Shown here in pieces: positions 50,083 through 58,054 of a DNA stretch of 64,000 bases. The position numbers were made by a program, and so were the translations under genes. Source of the stretch: Arthrobacter jiangjiafuii (GTDB lineage: Bacteria > Actinomycetota > Actinomycetes > Actinomycetales > Micrococcaceae); contig NZ_CP076022.1 of the NCBI RefSeq assembly GCF_018622995.1, positions 2,976,001 through 3,040,000 on the forward strand. Direction: 5' to 3'. Below the pieces are notes generated by a model that had not been told where the DNA came from, made no database searches, and saw only the letters and a program-made list of their open reading frames with translations. The number at the start of each line of letters is the position of its first letter. Position 1 is the stretch's first letter.

Positions 50083-50185
50083 AGGGGTGTGCCTTTCGAA
50101 CGGTGCTGCGTGTGCTGCGGTGGGGTGTTGGGGCGTGCCGGTGCCGGCGCGGGTGCCGGCGCTGTGCTGGCTGGTGAGTGGTTGC

Positions 50186-51616
50186 TCAGGCGTCCAGGGC
50201 CGTCATGACGTGCTTGATCCGCGTGTAGTCCTCCACGCCGTACATGGAGAGGTCCTTGCCGTAGCCGGAGCTCTTGAAGCCGCCGTGGGGCATCTCGGCC
50301 GTGAGCATGATGTGCGTGTTGATCCAGACGGCGCCGAAGTCCAGGTCCCGGGCCAGGCGCATGGCGCGGCCGTGGTTGGAGGTCCAGACGCTGGACGCCA
50401 GGGCGTATTCGACGTCGTTGGCCATTTCCACGGCTTCTGCCTCGGTGGTGAAGGTCTGGACCGTGATGACCGGGCCGAAGGTTTCCTTCTGCACCACGTC
50501 GTCGTCCTGGCGGGCTCCGGTGATCACAGTGGGCTCGAAGAAGAAGCCCTTGGCGCCGGCCCGCTTGCCGCCGGTTGCAATGGTGCAGTGCTCGGGCAGC
50601 GAGTCGATCACGGAGTTGACCGCGTTGAAGTGGTTGATGTTGTTCAGCGGACCGAAGTAGTTGGCTTCGTCGTCCTCGTGGCCGGTTTCCAGTGTCTTGG
50701 TGTGGGCCACCAGGGCTGCGACGAAGTCATCCTGCGCGGATTCTTCGACCAGCACGCGGGTGATGGCCGTGCAGTCCTGGCCGGCGTTGAAGAAGGAGAA
50801 CTCGGCCACGGCTTCGGCGGTTTTCTGCAGATCAGCATCGGCGAAGACCACGGCGGGCGCCTTGCCGCCGAGCTCCAGGTGCGCGCGCTTCAGCGTCTTG
50901 GCGGCACCGGAGGCCACGGCGATGCCGGCGCGGACGGAGCCGGTGATCGAGACCAGGCCCGGGGTGGGGTGCTCCACCATCGTGGCGCCGGTTTCGCCGG
51001 TGCCCAGGACGATGTTCAGGACGCCGGCCGGGAAGATTTCCCCGGCGAGCCGGGCCAGGACCAGGGTGGATTCGGGCGTGGTGTCGGAGGGCTTGAGCAC
51101 CACGGTATTGCCGGCGGCCAGCGCGGGGCCGATCTTCCAGATGGCCATCAGCAGCGGGTAGTTCCAGGGGGCAACCTGCGCGACGACGCCGATCGGCTCG
51201 CGGCGGATGAAGGAGGTGTGTCCCTCCATGTATTCCCCGGCGGACTTGCCTTCCAGCAGTCGGGCGGCACCGGCGAAGAAGCGGAGCTGGTCGGCACCGA
51301 CGGCCACTTCTTCCGCTGCGATGACGGAGCGGACCTGCCCGGTGTTGCGGTGCTGGGCTTCGACCAGTTCGTCGGAGTTGGCTTCCAGGGCATCTGCGAG
51401 CTTGAGCAGCATCAGCTGCCGCTCGGACGGCGTGCTCCGCTTCCAGGTCTTGAAGGCGGCCGCTGCTGCGTCCATGGCGGCGTCGACGTCGGCCTGCACC
51501 GACACCGGCGAGGTGGCCACCACCTCGCCGTTGACCGGGTTGATGATTTCCAGCTGGTCGGTTCCCCGTGCCGGGACAAACTCTCCGTTGATAAAGTTCT
51601 GCAGCGTCTGGGCCAT
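50186..51616 (-). CDS. patD: 4-aminobutyraldehyde dehydrogenase
   Basis: A 476-residue NAD-dependent aldehyde dehydrogenase. I start at the ATG at 51616 (MAQTLQNFINGEFVPARG), the usual family N-terminus; the frame continues upstream without support. The general base is in HLELGGKAPAVVFADADL and the nucleophile in FNAGQDCTAITRVLVEES near residue 280. The PWNYPLLMAIWKIGPALAAGN and MPHGGFKSSGYGKDLSMYGVEDYT segments match gamma-aminobutyraldehyde/betaine-aldehyde enzymes. It would turn the puo product into GABA for GabT. Divergent from the PucR regulator. Confidence 0.88.
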   Translation of the reverse strand: MAQTLQNFINGEFVPARGTDQLEIINPVNGEVVATSPVSVQADVDAAMDAAAAAFKTWKRSTPSERQLMLLKLADALEANSDELVEAQHRNTGQVRSVIAAEEVAVGADQLRFFAGAARLLEGKSAGEYMEGHTSFIRREPIGVVAQVAPWNYPLLMAIWKIGPALAAGNTVVLKPSDTTPESTLVLARLAGEIFPAGVLNIVLGTGETGATMVEHPTPGLVSITGSVRAGIAVASGAAKTLKRAHLELGGKAPAVVFADADLQKTAEAVAEFSFFNAGQDCTAITRVLVEESAQDDFVAALVAHTKTLETGHEDDEANYFGPLNNINHFNAVNSVIDSLPEHCTIATGGKRAGAKGFFFEPTVITGARQDDDVVQKETFGPVITVQTFTTEAEAVEMANDVEYALASSVWTSNHGRAMRLARDLDFGAVWINTHIMLTAEMPHGGFKSSGYGKDLSMYGVEDYTRIKHVMTALDA

Positions 51617-51760
51617 GGCTCGCACTGTCCTTTCAGGAGGAGGATGCCCGGACGCGTGCCCGGGGCTGTACTCCAAACTAAGGGCTGAAGCGCACGTCAC
51701 ATAGGGGCGACCGGACAAGACTTAATGTGTCCAACTGTGCAGCCGACCAAAACACGGCCC

Positions 51761-51766
51761 TATAGT
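51761..51766 (+). promoter_or_regulatory. -10 element of the pucR-type gene, leaderless start
   Basis: TATAGT ends six bases before the ATG at 51773, so transcription should begin at the start codon itself. No ribosome-binding sequence precedes the ATG. No clear -35 is seen. Confidence 0.6.
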
Positions 51767-51772
51767 TGCCCC

Positions 51773-53197
51773 ATGCCGATTTACCTTTCCGACCTGCTGG
51801 ACGCTCCGGCACTGGATCTTCGTCCCTGCGGGACGGCGCCGGTCACCCGGACTCCCCTGCAGTGGGTCGCCGTCACCGAGCTCGAGGATCCGTTTCCGTT
51901 CCTCGGCGGCGGCGAGGTGGTGCTGACCACCGGGCTGCGGCAGCGCACCGGCGCCGCCCAGCGCGCCTTCGTGGACAGCGCGCACCGGGCCGGGGCACTC
52001 GCCGTCGGCTTCGGTACCGGGCTGAGCCACGCGAAGGTGCCTGCAGCGCTGATCGAGGCGGCCAATGCGCACCACCTTCCGGTGTTCGAGGTCCCCTACG
52101 ACACCCCGTTCGTGGCGCTGGGCAAGATGGTGGCGGACGCGCTCTCCGCGGACCACGTCACCCAGCTGCGTGAGCTGCTCGCCGCGCACCAGTCCCTGGC
52201 CGGGGCACTGCTGGGCGGCAAGGGGCTCTCCGGACTGCTGCAGGAACTGGCCTCGCTGCTGGGCAACCATGTGGCGCTGTACCAGTACGGCTCGCGGGTA
52301 CTCGCGACCGGGTCCGGGCCCCAGGGCGCCCGGCAGCACCGCGTTCCCATTGCCACCGGCCTCCGCGACCGCTGCACCCTGGCCGTCACCGAGCCCTTCC
52401 AGCGCCCGGATATTGTGGCGTACGCGCAGAGCCTGGTGAGCGTTGAACTGAGCAACCAGGCCCGGCGCCGGGCCCGGGACCGCGCGGTGACCGGGCAGCT
52501 GCTGACCGATGTGGTGGCGGGACGGCTGGCCGGCAGCGACGCGTCGCTGCGGCTGCAGGCGGCCGGGATTTCCGCGGCCCGCCGGCAGCTGACCTTCCTG
52601 GTCGAGGTGGCCTCCGGGCAGGTGCGCTCGCTGCCCACTCTGCCGCTGCCGCCAGCGTTCGACGGCGCCGTCACCGCCGTTGTCGACGGCCGGCTGGCGG
52701 TGGTGGTGGCCGACGGCGACGGCGCCGCGCTGGCTCCGGTCCTCAGCACCTACCTCTACGGCACCGGGCTGACCGCGAAGGTCGGCTACGGCGGGTCCTA
52801 TGCCGAACCCGCCGGTCTGCGCTGGAGCTACTTCGAGGCCAAGGAATCCCTGCAGCGCGGGCAGGCCGTCAACGAGCCCGACCGGCTGAGCCTGACCTCG
52901 CTGCTGATGTCCGGCACGGATGTTCCGCTGGCCGATCTGGCCGCCGAGGCACTGGATCCCCTGACCGGATTCGATGAGCTGCACGACGCAAACCTGATGG
53001 AGACCCTGGAGCAGTATCTGGGGCTGAACGGGTCGGTGGCCGCCGTGGCCGACGCCCTGGGGCTGCACCGGAACACCGTCCGCTACCGGCTGGGCCAGAT
53101 CACCGAGCTCACCGGCTACGATCCGGCCGTCACCGCGGACCGGGTGCACCTGTTCCTGGCGCTGCATGTGCGCCGGCTGGGTGTCGGCCGGGCCTGA
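51773..53197 (+). CDS. PucR family transcriptional regulator
   Basis: 474 residues from the ATG at 51773, the natural PucR N-terminus (IYLSDLLDAPALDLRPCG); an in-frame start 48 bases upstream precedes the promoter and is rejected. The N-terminal PucR domain covers about 5-125 (FLGGGEVVLTTGLRQR, VGFGTGLSHAKVPAALIEAAN). A central CdaR/GGDEF-like region follows. The C-terminal helix-turn-helix is TLEQYLGLNGSVAAVADALGLHRNTVRYRLGQI near residue 425. Divergent from the patD-gabT genes by 156 bases, it is the probable GABA/aminobutyraldehyde-responsive regulator of them. Confidence 0.87.
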   Translation: MPIYLSDLLDAPALDLRPCGTAPVTRTPLQWVAVTELEDPFPFLGGGEVVLTTGLRQRTGAAQRAFVDSAHRAGALAVGFGTGLSHAKVPAALIEAANAHHLPVFEVPYDTPFVALGKMVADALSADHVTQLRELLAAHQSLAGALLGGKGLSGLLQELASLLGNHVALYQYGSRVLATGSGPQGARQHRVPIATGLRDRCTLAVTEPFQRPDIVAYAQSLVSVELSNQARRRARDRAVTGQLLTDVVAGRLAGSDASLRLQAAGISAARRQLTFLVEVASGQVRSLPTLPLPPAFDGAVTAVVDGRLAVVVADGDGAALAPVLSTYLYGTGLTAKVGYGGSYAEPAGLRWSYFEAKESLQRGQAVNEPDRLSLTSLLMSGTDVPLADLAAEALDPLTGFDELHDANLMETLEQYLGLNGSVAAVADALGLHRNTVRYRLGQITELTGYDPAVTADRVHLFLALHVRRLGVGRA

Positions 53198-53284
53198 GGC
53201 CTGTCTCGCGTTGGTGCAGGGCTTGGCTGGCGTGCCTGCAATCCTGGCAACCTGGCCCGCCACGTTCTGGCGGCTTGCCCCGAG

Positions 53285-53621
53285 AGTGCAGCTCTGGCGG
53301 TTCCCTCCGCGCGAGGGAGCGCGAGAGTGCAGCTCTGGCGGTTCCCTCCGCGCGAGGGAGCGCGAGAGTGCAGCTCTGGCGGTTCCCTCCGCGCGAGGGA
53401 GCGCGAGAGTGCAGCTCTGGCGGTTTCCCCCGGGCGAGGTAGCACGAGAGTGCAGCTCTGGTGGTTTCCCCCGGGCGAGGTAGCACGAGAGTGCACCTCT
53501 GGTGGTTTCCCCCGGGCGAGGTAGCCCGAGAGTGCAGCTCTGGCGGCTTTCGTCGCCATTTGGCCGCCAGACCTGCACTCTCGGCGAGCGAGTCCCGGTC
53601 GAATGCCGCCATAAGTGCGCT
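53285..53621. repeat. Tandem 41-nt repeat array with two terminal inverted motif copies
   Basis: AGTGCAGCTCTGGCGG recurs forward at 53285, 53326, 53367, 53408, 53449, 53490 and 53531, each exactly 41 nt apart (two copies differ at one or two bases). Inverted copies follow at 53564 (one mismatch) and 53606 (degenerate). The 25-nt filler has two versions: the first three units carry a CCCTC/GAGGG hairpin, the next three a CCCCCGGGCGAGG variant. No long open frame in it is plausible as protein. It fills most of the 665-base gap after the PucR gene. Confidence 0.9.
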
Positions 53622-53651
53622 CTCGGGGTCTCCTTGCGCTGGTCGGCGCCG

Positions 53652-53766
53652 AGTGTCGGGATAACGCCCCTTGCTCCCGCCGAGTGTCGGGATAACGCCG
53701 GAATTCGGCGCTGGAAACGGCATAGGCCCGACACTGGATGGATCCAAAGGGCACGACGTCAACACT
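53652..53766. repeat. Intergenic 115-nt element with four spaced 17-nt motifs
   Basis: AGTGTCGGGATAACGCC is identical at 53652 and 53683, with inverted relatives at 53719 and 53750. Start-to-start spacing 31, 36, 31 nt. It follows the 41-nt array after 30 bases. The remaining 96 bases to the next gene hold its promoter. Confidence 0.88.
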
Positions 53767-53826
53767 CGCCGACCGCCCCGTGCCAGCACCGGCACCGGCA
53801 CACCCACAGCCGCCGGAAACCCGTCG

Positions 53827-53856
53827 TTGCTCCCTACCGCCCGGTAACCATAATGT
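53827..53856 (+). promoter_or_regulatory. Promoter of the glycolipid-binding protein gene
   Basis: TTGCTC (53827-53832), 18-nt spacing, TAATGT (53851-53856), then six bases to the ATG at 53863: a leaderless or near-leaderless transcript. Confidence 0.5.
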
Positions 53857-53862
53857 GTAGGG

Positions 53863-54495
53863 ATGGACATCAGCGTGCAGCCCGCCCAAACCCTCCGCTG
53901 GCAGGGTGTGGACGATCCGGCGCGCCACGACACCGCAGTGGTGTCTTTCCGGCCCCGTGAGCTGGCCGCATCGGGCACTTCGGTCACCGGGGACTACACC
54001 GCCACCTGGTCGCTGTCCACGTCAACCGGCTGGGTGACCCGCCGGTTCAGCATCCGGGTTGAAGCGCCCGCCTGGTCCCGCTCCCTGGTGCTCAGCCGCT
54101 CCTGTGAGGGCCAGTGGACCGCCGAAACGCAGACCACCGGCGACCCCGGGCTGCCCGACCCAGGCATCACCGACCACCGGGCGCTGGAAAACGCACAGGA
54201 CGTTGACCTGGGGCTGTGCCCGCTGACCAACACCATGCCGATCATGCGCCTGGACCTGCTCAACAATGCCGCCCCGGACGATGACACCGCCCTCACCATG
54301 GCCTGGGTCGAGATGCCCAGCCTGCGGGTGTTGCCCAGCACCCAGGTCTACTCCCAGGTTTCCGCGTACGACGACGACCGCGGCAGTGCCGTCGTGCTCT
54401 TCAGTTCCGCGAGCCACGGGTTCACCACCGAGCTGGCCGTGGATGCCCACGGCGCCGTGATCGACTATCCCGGGCTGGCCGTCCGCGTGCGCTGA
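53863..54495 (+). CDS. Putative glycolipid-binding family protein
   Basis: A 210-residue protein resembling the bacterial putative glycolipid-binding family. Cues are the N-terminal LRWQGVDDPARHDTAVVSFR, YTATWSLSTSTGWVTRRFSIRV in the middle, and CPLTNTMPIMRLDLL near residue 120, the most conserved family block. The protein is mostly beta, has no signal peptide or membrane segment and so is probably cytoplasmic. No enzymatic role is known. It stands between a repeat array and the SUKH-like gene, and no operon partner is obvious. Confidence 0.75.
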   Translation: MDISVQPAQTLRWQGVDDPARHDTAVVSFRPRELAASGTSVTGDYTATWSLSTSTGWVTRRFSIRVEAPAWSRSLVLSRSCEGQWTAETQTTGDPGLPDPGITDHRALENAQDVDLGLCPLTNTMPIMRLDLLNNAAPDDDTALTMAWVEMPSLRVLPSTQVYSQVSAYDDDRGSAVVLFSSASHGFTTELAVDAHGAVIDYPGLAVRVR

Positions 54496-54553
54496 ACGCC
54501 CTCCCCACCGGGCTACGATTGAAGTACACCACCCGCAATTTTGGAGACCCCCA

Positions 54554-54979
54554 TTGAGTCAAATGTTCCTGGACAAATTCAAAGCCCTGGTCCCCAAGTA
54601 CCTTGAGGATGACTGGCGCGAAGAGGAAGACGGCATCCCGGCCGACATCCTGAACCAGATGCTGGACGCCCACGATTTCAGCATTCCCCTGGTGCTGCGG
54701 GAGTTCTACCTGGCGCTGGGCAACTGCGAAGACCTCATGGAGGCCTTCCACTTCTTCTGGGATCCGGACGAGCTGGAGATCGAAGACGGCTACCTGCTCT
54801 TCCTCGAAGACGAGGACGAGAAGTTTGCCTGGGGCTTCCGCGTGGACCAGCTGGAGGTCCCGGACCCCATCGTCTGGCGGCGGAACAATTCCCGCGGCGA
54901 CTGGCAGAGCGAAGAGGGCACCTTCAGCGAGTACGTTTTCGACATGTTCGAGTGGGTCTTCGAGGAAGATCCGAACTAA
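54554..54979 (+). CDS. Small acidic protein, SMI1/KNR4 (SUKH)-like
   Basis: A 141-residue very acidic protein. I prefer the TTG at 54554, eight bases after GGAG, over the ATG three codons later whose spacing is too long. The sequence has an N-terminal amphipathic helix (FLDKFKALVPKYLEDDW) and IPADILNQMLDAHDFSIPLVLREFYLALGN, which resembles the IPxxLrxfY core of SUKH proteins. FHFFWDPDELEIEDGYLLFLEDEDEKFAWGFRV and a second W-rich block follow. SUKH proteins include toxin immunity proteins, but no toxin gene is adjacent. Assignment is tentative. Confidence 0.6.
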   Translation: MSQMFLDKFKALVPKYLEDDWREEEDGIPADILNQMLDAHDFSIPLVLREFYLALGNCEDLMEAFHFFWDPDELEIEDGYLLFLEDEDEKFAWGFRVDQLEVPDPIVWRRNNSRGDWQSEEGTFSEYVFDMFEWVFEEDPN

Positions 54980-54998
54980 GCAGCGGAAGGAATCCTGG

Positions 54999-55586
54999 AT
55001 GCAGCAGCCCGGCACGGTCGGTGGCGCCCTCAACGGCGAAGCACCAAGCAGTGACGCCCTGAACGGCGAAGCAGCGAACGGTGAACCCCTGAGCGAGGCC
55101 CCCTGGCGCAGCCACGCACCGGAAAACTACCAGTGCCCGTTCTGCGACATGGCCTCCGGGGAGTTCACAGCCCCTGGCAACCTCTGCGAGCCCGGTGACC
55201 TGGTCTATGCCGATGACCTGGTGCTGGCCTTCATCGCCTCGCACGGCTTCGACCCGGAGCCCGGTCATGTCCTGGTGACTCCGCGCGAGCACTTTGAGCT
55301 GCTGTATGAGCTGCCCGACGACGTCGCCGCCCGGCTCATGATCGTTACCCGAGATATTGCGGTGGCCATCAAGAGGGCCTGGCGGCCCGACGGCGTCACC
55401 ACCCGGCAGCACAACGAGCCGGCCGGCAGCCAGCATGTGTGGCACTACCACCAGCATGTGCTGCCGCGGTGGACCGATGACGGGCTCTACTTCACGCCCA
55501 AGCGCCCCATCGTGGACCCCGCCATCCGCGCCCGGAAGGCCGCGGAACTACGCGCTGTCCTGACGGTCTCGCCGTCCCGGCCCTAG
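54999..55586 (+). CDS. HIT domain protein with N-terminal zinc-type CxxC
   Basis: A 195-residue nucleotide hydrolase/transferase of the HIT superfamily. ATG at 54999 with GGAAGGAA upstream; longer in-frame starts overlap the previous gene. A 40-residue Ala/Gly/Glu-rich tail with ALNGEA repeats precedes CPFCDMASGEF (CxxC near residue 46). The core has DDLVLAFIASHGFDPEPGHVLVTPREHFELL, and the HIT histidine triad is HVWHYHQHVLPRW near residue 150. The substrate is probably a dinucleotide or nucleoside phosphoramidate. Its last 26 bases are repeated just after the stop. Confidence 0.85.
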   Translation: MQQPGTVGGALNGEAPSSDALNGEAANGEPLSEAPWRSHAPENYQCPFCDMASGEFTAPGNLCEPGDLVYADDLVLAFIASHGFDPEPGHVLVTPREHFELLYELPDDVAARLMIVTRDIAVAIKRAWRPDGVTTRQHNEPAGSQHVWHYHQHVLPRWTDDGLYFTPKRPIVDPAIRARKAAELRAVLTVSPSRP

Positions 55587-55616
55587 CCAGGTCCTGACGG
55601 TCTCGCCGTCCCGGCC
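55557..55616. repeat. 26-nt direct duplication across the HIT gene stop
   Basis: The 26 bases at 55557-55582, beginning GTCCTGACGG and ending CCCGGCC, are repeated exactly at 55591-55616 (period 34). The first copy encodes the protein C-terminus, the second is noncoding, so this is a small local duplication of the gene tail. Confidence 0.85.
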
Positions 55617-55649
55617 AGGTCCCGGGCTACCGGAACCAGATATCCGGCC

Positions 55650-56711
55650 CTAGACGTCCCGCTCCACCACGGCCCGGGCAAAGCCGGCCAGCGCCTGCTT
55701 CACCACGGAATCCGGAAGCGGCTCCAGAGCGGCCACGGCGTCGTCGGACCACTGCCGTGCCACGGCCCAGGCCTGCGCCGTGGCCGGGTTTTCCCGCAGC
55801 GCCTCGACGGCGGCGGCCAGCGCGGCATCCGAGCTCAGGTCTCCGTCCACCAGCTCCAGCACGGCGGCGGCTTCGGCGTCGCCCGCGGCGGCGTTGTCGC
55901 GCAGCAGCAGCACCGGCAGGGTGGGGATGCCTTCGCGCAGGTCGGTGCCCGGGGTCTTGCCGGACTTGGCCTTGCGGCCGGTGACGTCAATGACGTCGTC
56001 GGCCAGCTGGAAGGCGGTGCCCACCTTCTCGCCGTATTCGACCATGATGTCCACGGCCTCGCGGTCCGCCCCGGCAAACAGCGCACCCAGCTGCCCGGAG
56101 GCCGCGATCAGCGACGCGGTCTTGCCGGAGATGACGGCGAGGTAGTGCTCCAGCGGCCCCTGGCCGTCGTGCGGGCCCACGGTTTCATGCAGCTGGCCCA
56201 GGCAGAGCCGCTCGAAGGTGCGCGCCTGGATGCCCAGCGCTTCGCCGCCCAGTTCGGAAACCAGCGACGAGGCGCGGGCGAAAATCAGGTCGCCGGTAAG
56301 CACTGCCACCGAGTTGCCCCACACCTCATGCGCCGTGGGGGCACCGCGGCGCAGCGGCGCGGAGTCCATAACGTCGTCATGGTAGAGCGTGGCCAGGTGG
56401 GTCAGTTCGACGACGACCGCGGCCTGGATTACCTTGGCGTTGTCCGGATCCGGGCCCAGGTGCGAGGCGAGCAAGGCCAGCAGCGGCCGGATGCGCTTGC
56501 CGCCGGCCTGCGCGAGATGGCGCGAGGTGGCGTTAGCGAACGGGTCGGAGTTGGCGATGGCTTCCAGCAGCTGGGTTTCCACCTTTTCCAGGGACGCAGC
56601 GATCGACGGACCCAGCTGCGGGTCTTCGGCGATCAGTGCGAATCCGGCCGGCAGTGCGCGCACGGCGTCGTCAACGGCAGTGTCCGGGCTGGTGTTCGAG
56701 GATTCAGTCAC
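55650..56711 (-). CDS. Polyprenyl diphosphate synthase (menaquinone side chain)
   Basis: A 353-residue trans-isoprenyl diphosphate synthase. The first aspartate-rich motif is LATLYHDDVMDSAPLRRG near residue 115, the second LADDVIDVTG near 237, and GGKRIRPLLALLAS near 70 is the conserved substrate-phosphate block. It would extend farnesyl or geranylgeranyl diphosphate to the C40-C50 chain of menaquinone (GrcC/HepT type). It starts with GTG at 56711 overlapping the menJ stop (GTGA). Third gene of a menG-menJ-prenyl synthase operon. Confidence 0.88.
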   Translation of the reverse strand: MTESSNTSPDTAVDDAVRALPAGFALIAEDPQLGPSIAASLEKVETQLLEAIANSDPFANATSRHLAQAGGKRIRPLLALLASHLGPDPDNAKVIQAAVVVELTHLATLYHDDVMDSAPLRRGAPTAHEVWGNSVAVLTGDLIFARASSLVSELGGEALGIQARTFERLCLGQLHETVGPHDGQGPLEHYLAVISGKTASLIAASGQLGALFAGADREAVDIMVEYGEKVGTAFQLADDVIDVTGRKAKSGKTPGTDLREGIPTLPVLLLRDNAAAGDAEAAAVLELVDGDLSSDAALAAAVEALRENPATAQAWAVARQWSDDAVAALEPLPDSVVKQALAGFARAVVERDV

Positions 56712-58054
56712 GGTTTTAGACTAACTTTTCGTCGGAGCGGAGTGGACTGCGGGCCGGGGCCTGCATCTTGGTTCGAGGCGGCCGGGACCAGGGCTTCCAG
56801 CACGGAAATAACTCTATCCTCCAAACCCTTGGTGCTGCGGTCCGTGAGGTTGGCCAGCATCCGCACCACAAAGCGCATCAGCACGGGAACCGGCATTCCG
56901 GTGCGCAGCGCCAGCTTCATGATGGCGGGTTTGCCGATCATTGAGGCAAAAATGCGGCCCAGGGTGAAGTGGCTGCCCCATTCTGCGCGGATGTGGTCCG
57001 CGTAGCCGGACAGTCTGTGGTCGTAGGCGGCGGAGGATGAGAAAAGTCCCGGGGTGCGGGCCTCGCTCTCGGCGGCCACGATGAAGTCTGCCGCGAACCG
57101 GGCGGATTCCATCGCGTAGGAGATGCCCTCGCCGTTGAACGGGGACACCATGCCGCCGGCGTCGCCGAGCAGCAGCAGCCCCGGTGAGTAGTGCGGGGTG
57201 CGGTTGAAGCCCATGGGCAGCGCCGCCCCGCGGATCTCCCCCACCTGGTTCTCCGGAGTGAATCCCCACTCGGCGGGCATTCCTTCGGTCCAGTCGCGCA
57301 GCACCTTGCGGTAGTCCAGCTTGCCGAATTCCTTCGAGGAGTTCAGGATGCCCAGGCCCACGTTGGAGGTGCCGTCCCCCACGCCGAAGACCCAGCCGTA
57401 GCCGGGCAGCGGATTGCCGGCGGCGTCGGGAAGTTCCAGCCAGCCTTCCATCCAGTCGTCGTTGGTGCGCGGGCTCTGGAAGTAGGTGCGCACGGCCACG
57501 CCCAGCGGCCGGTCGTCGCGTTTTTCCAGGCCCAGGCTCAGCGCGGTGCGGCTGGAGTTGCCGTCGGCGGCCAGGACGACGTCGGCGAAGAACTCGCGGG
57601 TTTCCCCGGTCCGCCGGCCGTCGTCGTCGAGCACGTTGGCCACCACCCCGGTGACCCGGCCGGCGTCGTCGCGCAGCGCAGCGGTGACCGAGTGGCGCTC
57701 CAGGATGCGGGCGCCCGCGGCCTGCGCATGGCGGGCCAAGGCTTCGTCAAAGCCCAGCCGGGTGCGGATCAGCCCGTAGGCGGGGAAATCCGAGAGCACC
57801 GGCCAGGGCAGTTCGACCGTGCGGCCGGCGGCGATCAGGCGCAGCCCCTTGTTCCGGCGCCAGCCCTCGGCCTCGTCATGGGGCAGGCCCAAAAGCTGGA
57901 TCTCGCGCACGGCCCGGGGCGTCAGCCCGTCGCCACAGACCTTTTCCCGCGGGAAGGAGGTCTTTTCCAGGACGGTGACGTCCACGCCCGCCCGGGCAAG
58001 GTAGTAGGCCGCGGTGGAACCGGCGGGGCCGGCTCCGACAATGAGGACGCCCAC
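56708..58054 (-). CDS. menJ: Geranylgeranyl reductase family FAD protein (MenJ-like menaquinone reductase)
   Basis: A 448-residue flavoprotein that probably saturates one isoprene unit of menaquinone, as MenJ does in mycobacteria. The N-terminal motif is LIVGAGPAGSTAAYYLARAG, followed by EKTSFPREKVCGDGLTPRAVREIQLLG, the PxxYxWxFP-like GYGWVFGVGDGTSNVGLGIL and LLLGDAGGMVSPFNGEGISYAMESARFAADF. All are family hallmarks. It begins with GTG at 58054 directly after the menG TAA, with no intervening base. A role on other isoprenoids is possible. Confidence 0.85.
   Translation of the reverse strand: MGVLIVGAGPAGSTAAYYLARAGVDVTVLEKTSFPREKVCGDGLTPRAVREIQLLGLPHDEAEGWRRNKGLRLIAAGRTVELPWPVLSDFPAYGLIRTRLGFDEALARHAQAAGARILERHSVTAALRDDAGRVTGVVANVLDDDGRRTGETREFFADVVLAADGNSSRTALSLGLEKRDDRPLGVAVRTYFQSPRTNDDWMEGWLELPDAAGNPLPGYGWVFGVGDGTSNVGLGILNSSKEFGKLDYRKVLRDWTEGMPAEWGFTPENQVGEIRGAALPMGFNRTPHYSPGLLLLGDAGGMVSPFNGEGISYAMESARFAADFIVAAESEARTPGLFSSSAAYDHRLSGYADHIRAEWGSHFTLGRIFASMIGKPAIMKLALRTGMPVPVLMRFVVRMLANLTDRSTKGLEDRVISVLEALVPAASNQDAGPGPQSTPLRRKVSLKP

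Noticed and set aside
53285-53621. CRISPR array
   Set aside because: The intervals between repeated motifs are themselves repeated rather than unique, the terminal copies are inverted, and no cas gene is present.
53166-53960. Several overlapping open frames through the repeat array, both strands
   Set aside because: They exist only because the 41-nt unit lacks stops in several frames; peptides are simple repeats with no start signal.
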